From positions 3,596,001 through 3,660,000 of the forward strand of contig NZ_CP017279.1 in NCBI RefSeq assembly GCF_001750725.1: a DNA stretch of 64,000 bases, given 5' to 3'. Source of the stretch: Enterobacter ludwigii (GTDB lineage: Bacteria; Pseudomonadota; Gammaproteobacteria; Enterobacterales; Enterobacteriaceae). The stretch's first letter is position 1. Every line of letters begins with the position of its first letter. Under the pieces are notes generated by a model, which was not told where the DNA came from, made no database searches, and saw only the letters and a list, made by a program, of their open reading frames with translations. A program made the position numbers and the translations under genes. Of this stretch, positions 18,699 through 30,418 are shown piece after piece.

Positions 18699-19703
18699 TT
18701 AGTCGCCGAGTGTCGCCACCATGACCGCTTTAATGGTGTGCATGCGGTTCTCTGCTTCGTCAAAGACGATTGAGTTCGGTGATTCGAAGACCTCTTCCGT
18801 CACCTCCAGCCCTTTCAGACCGTAGGCCATCTCGATTTCACGGCCGACTTTGGTGTGTTCGTTGTGGAACGCCGGCAGGCAGTGCATGAACTTGACGTTC
18901 GGGTTGCCGGTGGCTTTCATCACCTGGGCGTTAATCTGGTAAGGCTTCATCAGGCTGACGCGCTCGGCCCAGGCCTCTTTCGGCTCGCCCATCGAGACCC
19001 ACACGTCGGTGTAGAGGAAATCGGCACCGTGTACGCCTTCCTCCACGTCGTCGGTGAGCGTGATGCGTGCGCCGGTCTCTTTGGCGATGGCGCGGCACTG
19101 CTCAACCAGCCCGGCTTCCGGCCAGAACGATTTCGGTGCGACGAGGCGGATATCCATCCCCATTTTGGCGGCACCGACCATCAGGGAGTTGCCCATGTTG
19201 TTCCGCGCGTCGCCAAGGTAGGCAAAGCTCAGATCCGGCAGGGTTTTGCCCGGAGCATGCTCCAGCATGGTCATCAGGTCGGCGAGGATCTGCGTGGGGT
19301 GAAACTCGTCGGTCAGGCCGTTCCACACCGGCACGCCCGCATACTCGCCCAGCTCTTCCACGATGGCCTGGCCGTAGCCGCGATACTCGATGCCGTCGTA
19401 CATCCGCCCCAGCACGCGGGCGGTGTCTTTCATCGACTCCTTGTGGCCAATCTGCGAGCCGCTTGGGCCGAGGTAGGTCACCTGTGCGCCCTGGTCAAAG
19501 GCTCCGACTTCAAAGGCGCAGCGGGTGCGCGTGGACGTTTTTTCAAAAATCAGGGCGATGTTTTTCCCGACCAGGGTTTGTTTTTCACGTCCGGCTTTTT
19601 TGGCGGCTTTGAGTTCGATGGCCAGGTCGATCAGGTACTGGATTTCTGCCGGGGTGTAGTCCAGCAGTTTGAGGAAATTACGGTTTTTCAGATTGATGGT
19701 CAT
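18699..19703 (-). CDS. arcB: Catabolic ornithine carbamoyltransferase
   Basis: A 334-residue OTCase. Carbamoyl-phosphate motif [16 protein letters not shown], and the ornithine motif [11 protein letters not shown] are present. In the deiminase pathway it runs backwards: citrulline plus phosphate gives ornithine and carbamoyl phosphate, which ArcC turns into ATP. It is distinct from the anabolic ArgI copy at 30419-31423, which has [11 protein letters not shown]. The catabolic role is inferred from its place between arcC and the transporter. ATG at 19703 is chosen. The frame could extend to 19760 but that part covers an intergenic repeat. Confidence 0.93.
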   Translation of the reverse strand: MTINLKNRNFLKLLDYTPAEIQYLIDLAIELKAAKKAGREKQTLVGKNIALIFEKTSTRTRCAFEVGAFDQGAQVTYLGPSGSQIGHKESMKDTARVLGRMYDGIEYRGYGQAIVEELGEYAGVPVWNGLTDEFHPTQILADLMTMLEHAPGKTLPDLSFAYLGDARNNMGNSLMVGAAKMGMDIRLVAPKSFWPEAGLVEQCRAIAKETGARITLTDDVEEGVHGADFLYTDVWVSMGEPKEAWAERVSLMKPYQINAQVMKATGNPNVKFMHCLPAFHNEHTKVGREIEMAYGLKGLEVTEEVFESPNSIVFDEAENRMHTIKAVMVATLGD

Positions 19704-19737
19704 TGGGTCGTCCCTTTTAAAATGGTGTTGTCTGGTG

Positions 19738-19783
19738 CCCTCACCCCGACCCTCGCCCACAGGGAGAGAGGGAAGGTGAGGGG
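19738..19783. repeat. Inverted repeat CCCTCACC...GGTGAGGG between arcC and arcB
   Basis: The arms (19738-19745 and 19776-19783) enclose a second pairing of CCCTC-type and GAGGG-type sequence. It fills most of the 90-base gap between arcC and arcB and resembles the other CCCTC/GAGGG palindromes in this window. Confidence 0.55.
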
Positions 19784-19793
19784 AAAATACGGT

Positions 19794-20705
19794 TCAGTGG
19801 CGAATCAACGTGCCTTTCTCGCCCGCCAGAATGTCTGCCCCGTCGGCCAGCGCGCCGATCCCGGCGATGCCGTTGCAGGCCTCGACAAACTCGCGGCAGG
19901 CGGCCACTTTTGGCCCCATCGAACCGGCGTCAAACTGCATGCCCCTGAGCAGTTCCGGCGTGACCTGTGCCAGCGGACGCTGGGTTGGTTTGCCCCAGTC
20001 GAGGTACACCGCGTCGGCATCGGTCAGGATCAGCAGGGCATCGGCTTCAATCTGGCGCGCCAGCAGGGCGGCAGAGAGGTCTTTGTCGATCACCGCTTCA
20101 ATGCCGTGATACCCATTGGCGTTTTCCACCACCGGCACGCCGCCGCCGCCGTTGCAGATCACCAGGTGATCGCGCTGTATCAGTGCCGTGATGGCGTCGC
20201 TCTCAACGATGCGTTTCGGCTGTGGAGAGGGAACCACCCGGCGGAAATAGCTGCCGTCGGCCTTGAACACCCAGCCTTTCTCCGCCTGCAGCGTGTTTGC
20301 CTGGGCTTCGCTGTAGACCGGGCCGATGTATTTGGTCGGGTTAGTAAATGCCGGATCGGCGGCGTCCACTTCCACCTGGGTGAGCAGGACGCTCACCTCA
20401 CGCTGGGGCAGGTTGTTTTTCAGCGCCTGCTGGAGCATGTAGCCGATCATTCCCTGACTTTCAGCGCCGAGGATGTCCAGCGGGTAGGGCGTGACTTTGT
20501 CGTACGCGCTGTTTTGCAGCGCCAGCAGCCCAACCTGCGGCCCGTTGCCGTGAACCAGTACCACGCGCCACTGTTCCGTCAGCCCGGCGATGGTGCGGGC
20601 CGCTAGCTCGATGTTCTGGCGCTGGATCTCCGCTTCCAGAGGCTCGCCGCGTTTCAGCAATGCGTTACCGCCAAGCGCCACAACCAGAGTGGGTTTTCGT
20701 TCCAT
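19794..20705 (-). CDS. arcC: Carbamate kinase
   Basis: A 303-residue amino-acid-kinase-family enzyme. It makes ATP from ADP and carbamoyl phosphate, the energy-yielding last step of arginine deimination. Visible signatures are VALGGNALL at the N-terminus, HGNGPQVG (about 51-58), NGGGGVPV and KDLSAALLA. It is 10 bases after arcA and precedes arcB. Confidence 0.96.
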   Translation of the reverse strand: MERKPTLVVALGGNALLKRGEPLEAEIQRQNIELAARTIAGLTEQWRVVLVHGNGPQVGLLALQNSAYDKVTPYPLDILGAESQGMIGYMLQQALKNNLPQREVSVLLTQVEVDAADPAFTNPTKYIGPVYSEAQANTLQAEKGWVFKADGSYFRRVVPSPQPKRIVESDAITALIQRDHLVICNGGGGVPVVENANGYHGIEAVIDKDLSAALLARQIEADALLILTDADAVYLDWGKPTQRPLAQVTPELLRGMQFDAGSMGPKVAACREFVEACNGIAGIGALADGADILAGEKGTLIRH

Positions 20706-20715
20706 GATGGCTCCT

Positions 20716-21936
20716 TTAAATTCCGTCGCGTTCCAGTGGGCAGCTCATGCAGCGCGCGCCGCCGCGGCCGCGTCCCAGTTCGTCACCCGGGATAGGCAGC
20801 ACGGTGATACCCGCTTTGTCATATTTCTCGTTGGTCCAGACGTTACGCTCGTAGCCAATCACCACGCCCGGGCGGATGGTCAGCACGTTATTCGCGTCAT
20901 TCCACTGTTCGCGTTCGGCTTCAAAGGCGTCGCCGCCGGTGGTGATCAGGCGTACCTGATTAATGCCGAGTGCTTTTTCAATGGCGTGCAGCAGATCCGT
21001 TTCCTGGGTGCGCAGCAGGCCACCGCGGCCGTCCGGGGTGAGCGTCCAGCACTGAGCGTCTTTGCGCACCACTTCCGGGTAGACGGAGAAGGTGTCCACG
21101 TCGATGTGGGTCATGACGGTATCGAGGTGCATGCAGGAGCGGTGTTTTGGCAGTTCCACAGCGATGACGCGCTCGGCCTGGCGGTGTTTGAAAAGGCTAT
21201 TGGCGAGGAACTCAACCCCCTGCGGCGTGGTGCGTTCAGACATGCCGATTAACACTGCGCCGCGGCCAATGACTAATACGTCACCGCCCTCTAACGTGGC
21301 GTGGTCGTAATTAATGTTTTCATCGCCGAAATACTTAATAAAATCGCCATCGGCAAACGCAGGGTGCCAGCGATATATGGCCCGGAGATTATTGGTTTCA
21401 CGCTGGCGGGCCGCTTTGGCCATCGGGTTAATTGACACGCCGTTATAAATCCAGCACGAGGTATCGCGGGTAAATAAATGGTTAGGCAGTGGCTTCATAA
21501 TAAAATCATTTGCCGTGTGGGTATCCACCACCATATTTTTAAAGGCCGCCGGAATTTCACCGTAGGTTAATCCGCCGCTTAATCTGCGTGCCAGTTCGCG
21601 GTGTGGCATATCTGCCAGCCAGCCGCGCACGTCGCCGGCAAAGGTTGGCCCGAGGCGATAGTCAGAGATTTGCGTCTCCAGCAGCCAGGTTTTGGCCTCC
21701 GCAATATCAAGCGTTTGCGTGAGAAGGTCGGTCAACAGCAGGACTTCCACACCCTGTTCGCGCAGGGTGTTAGCGAAGATGTCATGCTCTTCACCCGCCC
21801 GCTCAACCGAGAGCACATCATCGAATAGCAGCTCCTGGCAGTTCGATGGCGTTAAACGTTTCAGACTTAAATTTGGGCGGTGCAGCATAACGCTACGCAA
21901 TTGACCAATTTCAGAACCGACGTAATGCTTTTCCAT
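20716..21936 (-). CDS. arcA: Arginine deiminase
   Basis: A 406-residue enzyme that converts arginine to citrulline and ammonia, giving acid resistance and ATP under anaerobic conditions. The nucleophile is C396 in [11 protein letters not shown]. Other active-site segments are FTRDTSCW, the histidine in [11 protein letters not shown], and EGGDVLVIG. It is the first gene of the arc operon, with a 675-base upstream region that contains a CRP-like site. Confidence 0.96.
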   Translation of the reverse strand: MEKHYVGSEIGQLRSVMLHRPNLSLKRLTPSNCQELLFDDVLSVERAGEEHDIFANTLREQGVEVLLLTDLLTQTLDIAEAKTWLLETQISDYRLGPTFAGDVRGWLADMPHRELARRLSGGLTYGEIPAAFKNMVVDTHTANDFIMKPLPNHLFTRDTSCWIYNGVSINPMAKAARQRETNNLRAIYRWHPAFADGDFIKYFGDENINYDHATLEGGDVLVIGRGAVLIGMSERTTPQGVEFLANSLFKHRQAERVIAVELPKHRSCMHLDTVMTHIDVDTFSVYPEVVRKDAQCWTLTPDGRGGLLRTQETDLLHAIEKALGINQVRLITTGGDAFEAEREQWNDANNVLTIRPGVVIGYERNVWTNEKYDKAGITVLPIPGDELGRGRGGARCMSCPLERDGI

Positions 21937-23064
<1,128 letters not shown>

Positions 23065-23096
23065 GCCCTGTTAGCGTAAGAGAAGGGTGAAATGTT

Positions 23097-23117
23097 CCCT
23101 CTTCCGGTGGGAGAGGG
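23097..23117. repeat. Palindrome CCCTCTTCC-GGT-GGGAGAGGG
   Basis: A near-perfect inverted repeat in the gap after tabA, belonging to the same CCCTC/GAGGG family as 11989-12011 and 30368-30390. Confidence 0.6.
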
Positions 23118-23240
23118 TGAAAGCATCAGGCCGCAGCCCGTCATTATGTGATCCAGCTTATATTTTCCGCACTCCCTCATCGCCTCCCATTTACCTGCGC
23201 TTTTTCTGCGTCATAGTATGATCGTTAAATTAATGAACGC

Positions 23241-23259
23241 TGTTCTATAATGTAGAACA
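23241..23259. promoter_or_regulatory. Operator overlapping the yagE -10 box (probable XynR site)
   Basis: TGTTCTA-TAATG-TAGAACA is a perfect 7-base inverted repeat. The -10-like TATAAT (23246-23251) lies inside it, 32 bases before the yagE start. IclR-type repressors often bind such repeats. XynR is the only regulator encoded in this block. Confidence 0.7.
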
Positions 23260-23282
23260 AAATAATTCAGCAAGGAGATCTC

Positions 23283-24191
23283 ATGCCGCAGACCGCGTTG
23301 TTCACGGGAATCATTCCCCCTGTCTCCACCATCTTTACCGCCGATGGACAGCTTGATAAACACGGCACCGCCGCGTTGATCGACGACCTGATCGCCGCAG
23401 GCGTCGATGGCCTGTTCTTTTTGGGCAGCGGCGGCGAGTTCTCCCAGCTAAACGCCGAAGAGCGTAAAACCATTGCCCGGTTTGCTATCGATCATGTCGA
23501 TCGCCGGGTGCCGGTGCTGATTGGCACCGGTGGCACCAATGCCCGGGAAACCCTTGAACTGAGCCAGCATGCGCAGCAGGCCGGCGCCGACGGGATCGTG
23601 GTGATCAACCCGTACTACTGGAAAGTGTCCGAAGCGAATCTGATCCGCTATTTCGAACAGGTGGCAGACAGCGTCACGCTGCCGGTAATGCTGTATAACT
23701 TCCCGGCGCTGACCGGGCAGGATCTGACTCCGGCGCTGGTCAAAACCCTGGCCGACTCGCGGAGCAATATTGTCGGCATCAAAGACACGATCGATTCCGT
23801 CGCCCATCTGCGCAGCATGATCCACACCGTCAAATCTGCCCATCCGCACTTCACGGTGCTGTGCGGCTATGACGATCATCTGTTTAATACGTTGCTCCTG
23901 GGGGGCGATGGCGCGATCTCGGCCAGCGGTAACTTTGCTCCGCAGGTATCGGTGAATCTGCTGAAGGCCTGGCGTGACCAGGAGGTGGCGAAGGCGGCCG
24001 AATACCACCAGGTCCTGCTGCAAATACCGCAGATGTATCAGCTTGATACGCCGTTTGTGAACGTCATTAAAGAGGCGATTGTGCTGTGCGGCCGCCCGAT
24101 CTCCACGTACGTGCTGCCGCCCGCGTCACCACTGGATGAACCGCGTAAGGCGCAGCTGAAAACCCTGTTGCAACAGCTCAAGCTCTGCTGA
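23283..24191 (+). CDS. yagE: 2-dehydro-3-deoxy-aldonate aldolase YagE (DHDPS superfamily)
   Basis: A 302-residue (beta/alpha)8 aldolase, nearly identical in remembered sequence to E. coli K-12 YagE. It cleaves 2-keto-3-deoxy sugar acids, in E. coli 2-keto-3-deoxy-D-xylonate/gluconate, to pyruvate and an aldehyde. The Schiff-base lysine is about K167 in GIKDTIDS, the tyrosine lies in LYNFPA, and the carboxylate-binding motif is GTGGTN. It precedes the dehydratase yagF by 14 bases, so the pair performs dehydration then aldol cleavage. Confidence 0.95.
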   Translation: MPQTALFTGIIPPVSTIFTADGQLDKHGTAALIDDLIAAGVDGLFFLGSGGEFSQLNAEERKTIARFAIDHVDRRVPVLIGTGGTNARETLELSQHAQQAGADGIVVINPYYWKVSEANLIRYFEQVADSVTLPVMLYNFPALTGQDLTPALVKTLADSRSNIVGIKDTIDSVAHLRSMIHTVKSAHPHFTVLCGYDDHLFNTLLLGGDGAISASGNFAPQVSVNLLKAWRDQEVAKAAEYHQVLLQIPQMYQLDTPFVNVIKEAIVLCGRPISTYVLPPASPLDEPRKAQLKTLLQQLKLC

Positions 24192-24205
24192 GCCGGAAGA
24201 CGACG

Positions 24206-26173
24206 ATGACCATTGAGAAAATTTTTACCCCACAGGACGATGCGTTTTATGCCGTCATCACCCATGCGGCCGGGCCGCAGGGGGCACTGCCGCTGACCCC
24301 GCAAATGCTTATGGAATCCCCCAGCGGTAACCTGTTTGGTATGACGCAAAACGCCGGTATGGGCTGGGACGCCAACAAGCTGACCGGCAAAGAGGTGCTG
24401 ATTATCGGTACGCAGGGCGGTATTCGCGCCGGGGACGGGCGACCTGTTGCGCTGGGCTACCACACCGGGCACTGGGAGATTGGCATGCAGATGCAGGCGG
24501 CGGCGAAGGAGATCACCCGTAATGGTGGGATCCCGTTTGCGGCCTTCGTCAGCGATCCGTGCGACGGACGCTCTCAGGGCACCCACGGCATGTTCGACTC
24601 CTTGCCGTACCGTAATGACGCGGCGATCGTGTTTCGTCGTCTGATCCGCTCCCTGCCGACGCGGCGCGCGGTGATCGGCGTGGCAACCTGCGATAAAGGG
24701 CTGCCCGCGACCATGATTGCGCTGGCCTCCATGCATGATCTGCCAACCATTCTGGTGCCGGGTGGGGCGACGCTGCCGCCGACCGTGGGGGAAGACGCCG
24801 GAAAAGTGCAGACCATTGGTGCGCGTTTCGCTAACCATGAGCTGTCGCTGCAGGAGGCCGCTGAGCTGGGGTGCCGCGCCTGCGCATCACCCGGCGGCGG
24901 CTGTCAGTTTCTCGGCACCGCGGGAACGTCACAGGTGGTGGCCGAAGCGCTGGGTCTGGCGCTGCCGCACTCCGCGCTCGCCCCGTCCGGGCAGGCCGTG
25001 TGGCTGGAGATTGCCCGTCAGTCTGCGCGGGCGGTGAGCGAGCTGGATAACCGTGGGATCACGACCCGCGATATCCTGACCGACAAAGCCATTGAAAACG
25101 CCATGGTGCTTCACGCGGCGTTTGGCGGCTCCACCAACCTGCTGCTGCACATCCCGGCGATTGCCCATGCGGCGGGCTGCACCATTCCGGATGTGGCGCA
25201 CTGGACGCGCATCAACCGTAAGGTTCCGCGTCTGGTGAGCGTGCTGCCAAACGGCCCGGACTACCACCCGACGGTGCGTGCTTTCCTGGCGGGCGGCGTG
25301 CCGGAGGTGATGCTCCATCTGCGCAAGCTGGGGCTGCTGCATGAAGATGCCATGACCGTTACCGGCCAGACGGTCGGGGAGAACCTCGACTGGTGGGAAA
25401 ACTCAGCGCGTCGGGCGCGTTTTCGTCAGTGCCTGCGCGAGCAGGATGGCGTCGATCCGGATGACGTGATCCTGCCGCCTGAACGCGCCCACGCGAAAGG
25501 CCTGACCTCGACGGTCTGCTTCCCGACCGGCAATATCGCGCCCGAAGGGTCGGTGATCAAAGCCACGGCCATCGATCCGTCTGTTGTGGATGACGATGGC
25601 GTTTACCGCCATACCGGCCGGGTGCGGGTGTTTGTCTCTGAAGCGCAGGCCATCAAGGCCATCAAGCAGGAGGCAATCCAGCAGGGCGATATTATGGTGG
25701 TGATTGGCGGAGGCCCGTCCGGCACCGGCATGGAAGAGACCTACCAGCTAACCTCTGCGCTGAAACATATCTCGTGGGGCAAGACGGTATCGCTGATCAC
25801 CGATGCGCGCTTCTCGGGGGTATCAACCGGGGCGTGCTTCGGCCATGTGTCGCCGGAAGCGCTGGCAGGTGGCCCCATCGGCAAGCTGCGCGACAACGAT
25901 ATCATTGAGATCAGCGTCGACCGCCTGTCCTTAACGGGCAGCGTTAACTTTATCGGCACGGTGGAACAGCCGCTGACGCCGGACGAGGGGGCGCGCGTGC
26001 TGGCGTCGCGTCCGGTGCATCCTGACCTGCACGCCCATGCATTTTTACCGGACGATACCCGCCTGTGGGCGGCTCTGCAGTCGGTGAGCGGCGGCACCTG
26101 GAAAGGGTGTATTTATGACACCGATAAAATCATCGAGGTAATTAACGCCGGTAAAAAAGCGCTCGGTCTTTAA
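24206..26173 (+). CDS. yagF: D-xylonate dehydratase YagF (IlvD/Edd family)
   Basis: A 655-residue sugar-acid dehydratase of the IlvD/Edd family that forms 2-keto-3-deoxy acids. Cysteines for an Fe-S cluster are seen in [22 protein letters not shown] and [12 protein letters not shown]. It is close to E. coli YagF and its paralogue YjhG, both known as D-xylonate dehydratases. The product feeds YagE, encoded just upstream. The GTG-like context is absent: the ATG at 24206 has a GGAAG-type site. Confidence 0.95.
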   Translation: MTIEKIFTPQDDAFYAVITHAAGPQGALPLTPQMLMESPSGNLFGMTQNAGMGWDANKLTGKEVLIIGTQGGIRAGDGRPVALGYHTGHWEIGMQMQAAAKEITRNGGIPFAAFVSDPCDGRSQGTHGMFDSLPYRNDAAIVFRRLIRSLPTRRAVIGVATCDKGLPATMIALASMHDLPTILVPGGATLPPTVGEDAGKVQTIGARFANHELSLQEAAELGCRACASPGGGCQFLGTAGTSQVVAEALGLALPHSALAPSGQAVWLEIARQSARAVSELDNRGITTRDILTDKAIENAMVLHAAFGGSTNLLLHIPAIAHAAGCTIPDVAHWTRINRKVPRLVSVLPNGPDYHPTVRAFLAGGVPEVMLHLRKLGLLHEDAMTVTGQTVGENLDWWENSARRARFRQCLREQDGVDPDDVILPPERAHAKGLTSTVCFPTGNIAPEGSVIKATAIDPSVVDDDGVYRHTGRVRVFVSEAQAIKAIKQEAIQQGDIMVVIGGGPSGTGMEETYQLTSALKHISWGKTVSLITDARFSGVSTGACFGHVSPEALAGGPIGKLRDNDIIEISVDRLSLTGSVNFIGTVEQPLTPDEGARVLASRPVHPDLHAHAFLPDDTRLWAALQSVSGGTWKGCIYDTDKIIEVINAGKKALGL

Positions 26174-26508
26174 TTATATTTCTGGCTCTTGTCGTCTACG
26201 GGAAATATTCCGCGGACGGCTTTTGCATGTCTGTTTTTTATTATTCTGAAAATAATGTAATTACATGAAAAACAAAGTCTTTAAATGATATCAGGATGTC
26301 GAGTGGCGTCACAAAAGCAAAATATCATAATTCAGAAATAAGATATGACCATTGTCGGTTAATTGAACACTTAATTACACTCTATTAACACGATGTTGTG
26401 AATTCAGCACACGAAATAAGGGTGTATTCCTGATGATGCACCGGGCATTTATTTGCCTGAATCAGGACCCTGGCGTTTGCACTGTTCCACGTACTGCCGT
26501 TGGGGGTA
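26174..26508. other. Regulatory gap between yagF and yagG
   Basis: These 335 bases hold no credible gene. They are AT-rich and include the palindrome TGTAATTACA. A CG-rich inverted pairing just after yagF could be a terminator. The gap suggests that yagGH has its own promoter. I did not find a second copy of the TGTTCTA-N5-TAGAACA operator here. Confidence 0.5.
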
Positions 26509-27891
26509 ATGATGCAATTAACCATGAAAGATAAAATTGGCTACGGGCTGGGTGACACCGCCTGCGGCTTTGTCTGGCAGGCCACCATGTTCCTGCTGGC
26601 CTATTTCTATACCGACGTGTTTGGCCTGTCGGCGGGCATTATGGGGACGCTGTTTTTAGTTTCCCGCGTGCTGGATGCCGTCACCGATCCGCTGATGGGG
26701 CTGCTGGTTGACCGCACCCGCACGCGTCACGGCCAGTTCCGCCCGTTCCTGCTGTGGGGCGCGATCCCGTTTGGGATTGTCTGCGTGCTGACCTTCTACA
26801 CGCCGGACTTCTCCGCGCAGGGTAAAATCATCTACGCCTGCATAACCTACATTCTGCTGACCCTGGTTTACACCTTCGTTAACGTCCCTTACTGCGCCAT
26901 GCCGGGCGTCATCACCGCTGACCCGAAAGAGCGCCACGCGCTGCAGTCCTGGCGCTTTTTTCTCGCGGCGGCGGGATCGCTGGCCATCAGTGGCATTGCG
27001 CTGCCGCTGGTGAGCATCATTGGTAAAGGCGATGAGCAGGTTGGCTATTTCGGCGCCATGTGCGTGCTGGGGCTGAGTGGCGTGGTTCTGCTCTACGTCT
27101 GCTTCTTCACCACCAAAGAGCGCTACACCTTTGAGGTGCAGCCGGGGTCGTCGGTGTCGAAAGACCTCAAACTTCTGTTTGGCAATACCCAGTGGCGCAT
27201 TATGTGTGCGTTCAAGATGATGGCGACCTGCTCCAACGTGGTCCGCGGCGGGGCGACGCTCTACTTCGTGAAATACGTCATGGATCACCCGGAGATGGCG
27301 ACGCAGTTTCTGCTTTACGGCAGCCTCGCCACCATGTTTGGTTCGCTCTGCTCATCCCGCCTGCTGGGGCGCTTTGACCGGGTGACCGCCTTCAAGTGGA
27401 TTATCGTGGCCTACTCCCTGATCAGCCTGCTGATTTTCTTCATCCCGGCCGAACATATCGCCCTGATTTTCGCCCTTAACATTCTGTTCCTGTTCGTCTT
27501 TAACACCACCACGCCTCTGCAGTGGCTGATGGCCTCTGACGTGGTGGATTACGAGGAGAGCCGCAGCGGTCGCCGCCTCGACGGGCTGGTGTTCTCCACC
27601 TATCTGTTCAGCCTGAAGATCGGTCTGGCGATTGGCGGCGCGGTGGTGGGCTGGATCCTGGCGTATGTGAACTACTCCGCCAGCAGCAGCGTGCAGCCGG
27701 TCGAAGTGCTGACCACCATTAAAATTCTGTTCTGCGTGGTGCCGGTGGTGCTCTACGTGGGCATGTTCATCATGCTGTCGTTCTACAAACTCACCGACGC
27801 CCGCGTGGCGGCCATCAGCCAGCAGCTGATTAAGCACCGTGCAACGCAGGGTGACGCCATGCCCGACGCTGCGACAGCCGCATCCCATTAA
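26509..27891 (+). CDS. yagG: GPH-family xyloside/oligosaccharide symporter YagG
   Basis: A 460-residue, 12-span transporter of the glycoside-pentoside-hexuronide:cation family, with the signature segments GYGLGDTACGFVW and DAVTDPLMGLLVDRTRTRHG. Length and start (MMQLTMKDK) match E. coli YagG. A TTG at 26500 in frame is rejected. It probably imports xylosides or xylo-oligosaccharides for the cytoplasmic xylosidase YagH, whose gene follows by 11 bases. Confidence 0.94.
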   Translation: MMQLTMKDKIGYGLGDTACGFVWQATMFLLAYFYTDVFGLSAGIMGTLFLVSRVLDAVTDPLMGLLVDRTRTRHGQFRPFLLWGAIPFGIVCVLTFYTPDFSAQGKIIYACITYILLTLVYTFVNVPYCAMPGVITADPKERHALQSWRFFLAAAGSLAISGIALPLVSIIGKGDEQVGYFGAMCVLGLSGVVLLYVCFFTTKERYTFEVQPGSSVSKDLKLLFGNTQWRIMCAFKMMATCSNVVRGGATLYFVKYVMDHPEMATQFLLYGSLATMFGSLCSSRLLGRFDRVTAFKWIIVAYSLISLLIFFIPAEHIALIFALNILFLFVFNTTTPLQWLMASDVVDYEESRSGRRLDGLVFSTYLFSLKIGLAIGGAVVGWILAYVNYSASSSVQPVEVLTTIKILFCVVPVVLYVGMFIMLSFYKLTDARVAAISQQLIKHRATQGDAMPDAATAASH

Positions 27892-27902
27892 CAGGAGGCA
27901 AC

Positions 27903-29522
27903 ATGACAACGATAACAAACCCGATCCTCACCGGCTTCAACCCGGATCCGTCCCTGTGCCGTCAGGGGGAGGATTACTACATCGCCACCTCGACGTTTGA
28001 ATGGTTTCCGGGCGTGCGCATCTACCACTCCCGCGACATGAAGAACTGGTCGCTGGTCAGCACGCCGCTGGACAGGGTGTCGATGCTGGACATGAAGGGC
28101 AACCCGGACTCCGGCGGCATCTGGGCGCCGTGCCTGAGCTACGCCGATGGCCAATTCTGGCTGCTGTACACCGACGTGAAAATTGTCGATTCGCCGTGGA
28201 AAAATGGCCGTAACTTCCTCGTCACTGCGCCCTCCATCGAGGGGCCGTGGAGCGAACCGATCCCGATGGGCAACGGAGGGTTTGACCCGTCGCTGTTCCA
28301 CGACGACGATGGCCGTAAATACTATCTCTACCGCCCGTGGGGGCCGCGCCATCACAGCAATCCGCATAACACCATCGTGATGCAGGAGTTTGACCCGCAG
28401 ACCGGCACCCTTTCGCCCGAGCGCAAAACCCTGTTTACCGGCACGCCGCTCTGCTACACCGAAGGGGCGCACCTTTATCGTAAAGAGGGCTGGTACTACC
28501 TGATGGTCGCCGAAGGCGGCACCAGCTATGAACACGCGGTGGTGGTGCTGCGCTCAAAAACGCTCGACGGGCCGTACGAATTGCATCCGGACGTGACGAT
28601 GATGACCAGCTGGCATCTGCCGGAGAACCCGCTGCAGAAGAGCGGCCACGGCTCGCTGCTGCAGACCCACACCGGGGAGTGGTATATGGCCTACCTCACC
28701 AGCCGACCGCTGCGCCTGCCGGGTATACCGCTGCTGGCCTCGGGCGGGCGCGGCTACTGCCCGCTGGGACGCGAGACCGGCATTGCGCGCATCGAATGGC
28801 GCGACGGCTGGCCGTACGTTGAAGGCGGCAAACACGCGCAGCTGACCGTCCCCGGCCCGCAGATAGCGGAGCAGCCCGCCGCCTCCCGGGACCGCTGGCG
28901 GGAGGATTTCGACGGCAGCACGCTTGACCCGGAGCTGCAGACCCTGCGCATTCCGTTCGACGACACCCTCGGCTCGCTCAGCGTGCGCCCGGGGTATTTG
29001 CGGCTTTACGGCAACGACTCGCTTAACTCGACCTTTACCCAGTCGACCGTGGCACGCCGCTGGCAGCACTTCGCCTTCCGGGCAGAGACGCGCATGCAGT
29101 TCTCGCCGGTTCACTTCCAGCAGAGCGCCGGGCTGACCTGCTACTACAACAGTAAAAACTGGAGCTACTGCTTTGTGGACTACGAGGAGGGGCAGGGCAG
29201 AACGATCAAAGTGATCCAGCTTGACCACAACGTGCCGTCGTGGCCGCTGCATGAACAGCCGATCCCGGTACCGGACAGCGCAGAGAGCATCTGGTTACGG
29301 GTTGACGTCGACACCCTGGTTTACCGCTACAGCTACTCGTTTGACGGTGAGGCGTGGCACACCGTGCCGGTGACGTATGAAGCGTGGAAACTGTCGGATG
29401 ACTACATCGGCGGCCGCGGCTTCTTTACCGGCGCGTTTGTCGGCCTGCACTGCGAAGACATCAGCGGTGACGGCTGCCACGCTGACTTTGATTACTTCAC
29501 CTACGAACCGGCCGCGAAATAG
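27903..29522 (+). CDS. yagH: GH43 beta-xylosidase YagH
   Basis: A 539-residue cytoplasmic GH43 enzyme. The five-bladed propeller occupies about 1-320, with the general base Asp in NPDPSLCRQGEDYY and the catalytic Glu in CYTEGAHLYR. A C-terminal beta-sandwich domain (about 330-539) is normal for this subfamily. It releases xylose from xylobiose and xylosides imported by YagG. It ends 4 bases before the convergent xynR stop. Remembered E. coli homologue: XynB/YagH at 536 residues. Confidence 0.94.
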   Translation: MTTITNPILTGFNPDPSLCRQGEDYYIATSTFEWFPGVRIYHSRDMKNWSLVSTPLDRVSMLDMKGNPDSGGIWAPCLSYADGQFWLLYTDVKIVDSPWKNGRNFLVTAPSIEGPWSEPIPMGNGGFDPSLFHDDDGRKYYLYRPWGPRHHSNPHNTIVMQEFDPQTGTLSPERKTLFTGTPLCYTEGAHLYRKEGWYYLMVAEGGTSYEHAVVVLRSKTLDGPYELHPDVTMMTSWHLPENPLQKSGHGSLLQTHTGEWYMAYLTSRPLRLPGIPLLASGGRGYCPLGRETGIARIEWRDGWPYVEGGKHAQLTVPGPQIAEQPAASRDRWREDFDGSTLDPELQTLRIPFDDTLGSLSVRPGYLRLYGNDSLNSTFTQSTVARRWQHFAFRAETRMQFSPVHFQQSAGLTCYYNSKNWSYCFVDYEEGQGRTIKVIQLDHNVPSWPLHEQPIPVPDSAESIWLRVDVDTLVYRYSYSFDGEAWHTVPVTYEAWKLSDDYIGGRGFFTGAFVGLHCEDISGDGCHADFDYFTYEPAAK

Positions 29523-29526
29523 CGGC

Positions 29527-30285
29527 TCAGGCCGGGTAACCCAGCGCGCGTGAGAGCTGGAGCCCGGCCTGCTGAAGCTGCTCGCGGAAGCTGGCCAGTT
29601 CGGCGTCATCCACCCGCGACGTCAGCGTCGACAGACTCAGGGCGGCAATCACGCGGGATTCATGGTTCCACACCGGTACCGCCACGCAGCGCACGCCCTG
29701 CTCGTTCTCTTCGCGGTCGAAGGCATAACCCTGCTCGCGGGTCTTGGCGAGGGCCTCCAGCAACGCGTCGCGGGAGGCAAGGGTGGAAGGGGTATAAGTG
29801 GTGTACTGATAGCCCTCAAGCAGGGCGTTCAGCTCGGCCTCGCCAAGCCAGGCAATCAACACCTTGCCGATGGCGGTGGCGTGAACCGGCAGCCGACGAC
29901 CAATGCGCGAATAGGCGATAGCCGCCAGCTTGCCTTCAATCTTCTCGATATAAACGCCTTCACGACCGTCCAGGATCCCCAGATGGGTGGTCTGCCCGGT
30001 ACGCTGCGACAGCTCCGTCAGCCAGCCTTTCGCCTTCTGGCGAATATCGATTGAGCCCACCACAAAATGGCCGCGCTCAACCAGCTTCATGCCGAGGCGA
30101 TATTTACCGTTTTCCGGATTCTGATCGATATAGCCGTGAAGCTGCAGGGTTTTCAGCAGCGAGTGGAGGGTACTTTTGCTCAGCCCCATCAGTTTGCTGA
30201 TGTCGGTGATCTTAAGCTCGGTGGCCTGCTCGTTAAACAGGTCGAGGATCTGCAACGCACGTTCAACAGACTGAATAATCGGCAT
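29527..30285 (-). CDS. xynR: IclR-family regulator XynR (YagI)
   Basis: A 252-residue IclR-type regulator with an N-terminal winged helix (LKITDISKLMGLSKSTLHSLLK, about 22-43) and a C-terminal GAF-like effector domain. It matches E. coli XynR, known to repress the yagEF and yagA genes. It is transcribed towards yagH and away from nothing: its own stop nearly touches yagH. The palindrome upstream of yagE is its likely target. Confidence 0.95.
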   Translation of the reverse strand: MPIIQSVERALQILDLFNEQATELKITDISKLMGLSKSTLHSLLKTLQLHGYIDQNPENGKYRLGMKLVERGHFVVGSIDIRQKAKGWLTELSQRTGQTTHLGILDGREGVYIEKIEGKLAAIAYSRIGRRLPVHATAIGKVLIAWLGEAELNALLEGYQYTTYTPSTLASRDALLEALAKTREQGYAFDREENEQGVRCVAVPVWNHESRVIAALSLSTLTSRVDDAELASFREQLQQAGLQLSRALGYPA

Positions 30286-30367
30286 AATGCTGGTATGTCC
30301 ACGCAGGAATTAAGGCGAAAACGTACCTTTTTCAGGCGGAAAAATCAATGAAGTGGCGCCGGTTTAC

Positions 30368-30390
30368 GCCCTCTCCCGGTGGAAGAGGGC
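30368..30390. repeat. Palindrome GCCCTCTCCC-GGT-GGAAGAGGGC
   Basis: Third copy of the CCCTCTCCC/GGGAGAGGG-type palindrome, in the gap between xynR and argI and followed by GGGGTGAGGGC. It lies just after the argI stop and could terminate it. Confidence 0.65.
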
Positions 30391-30418
30391 CGGGGTGAGG
30401 GCACAAGACTACAGAGGA

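Noticed and set aside
18855..20606. Long open frame of 583 codons on the plus strand
   Set aside because: It lies opposite arcB and arcC, which have complete family motifs. The translation has the biased composition of an antisense shadow.
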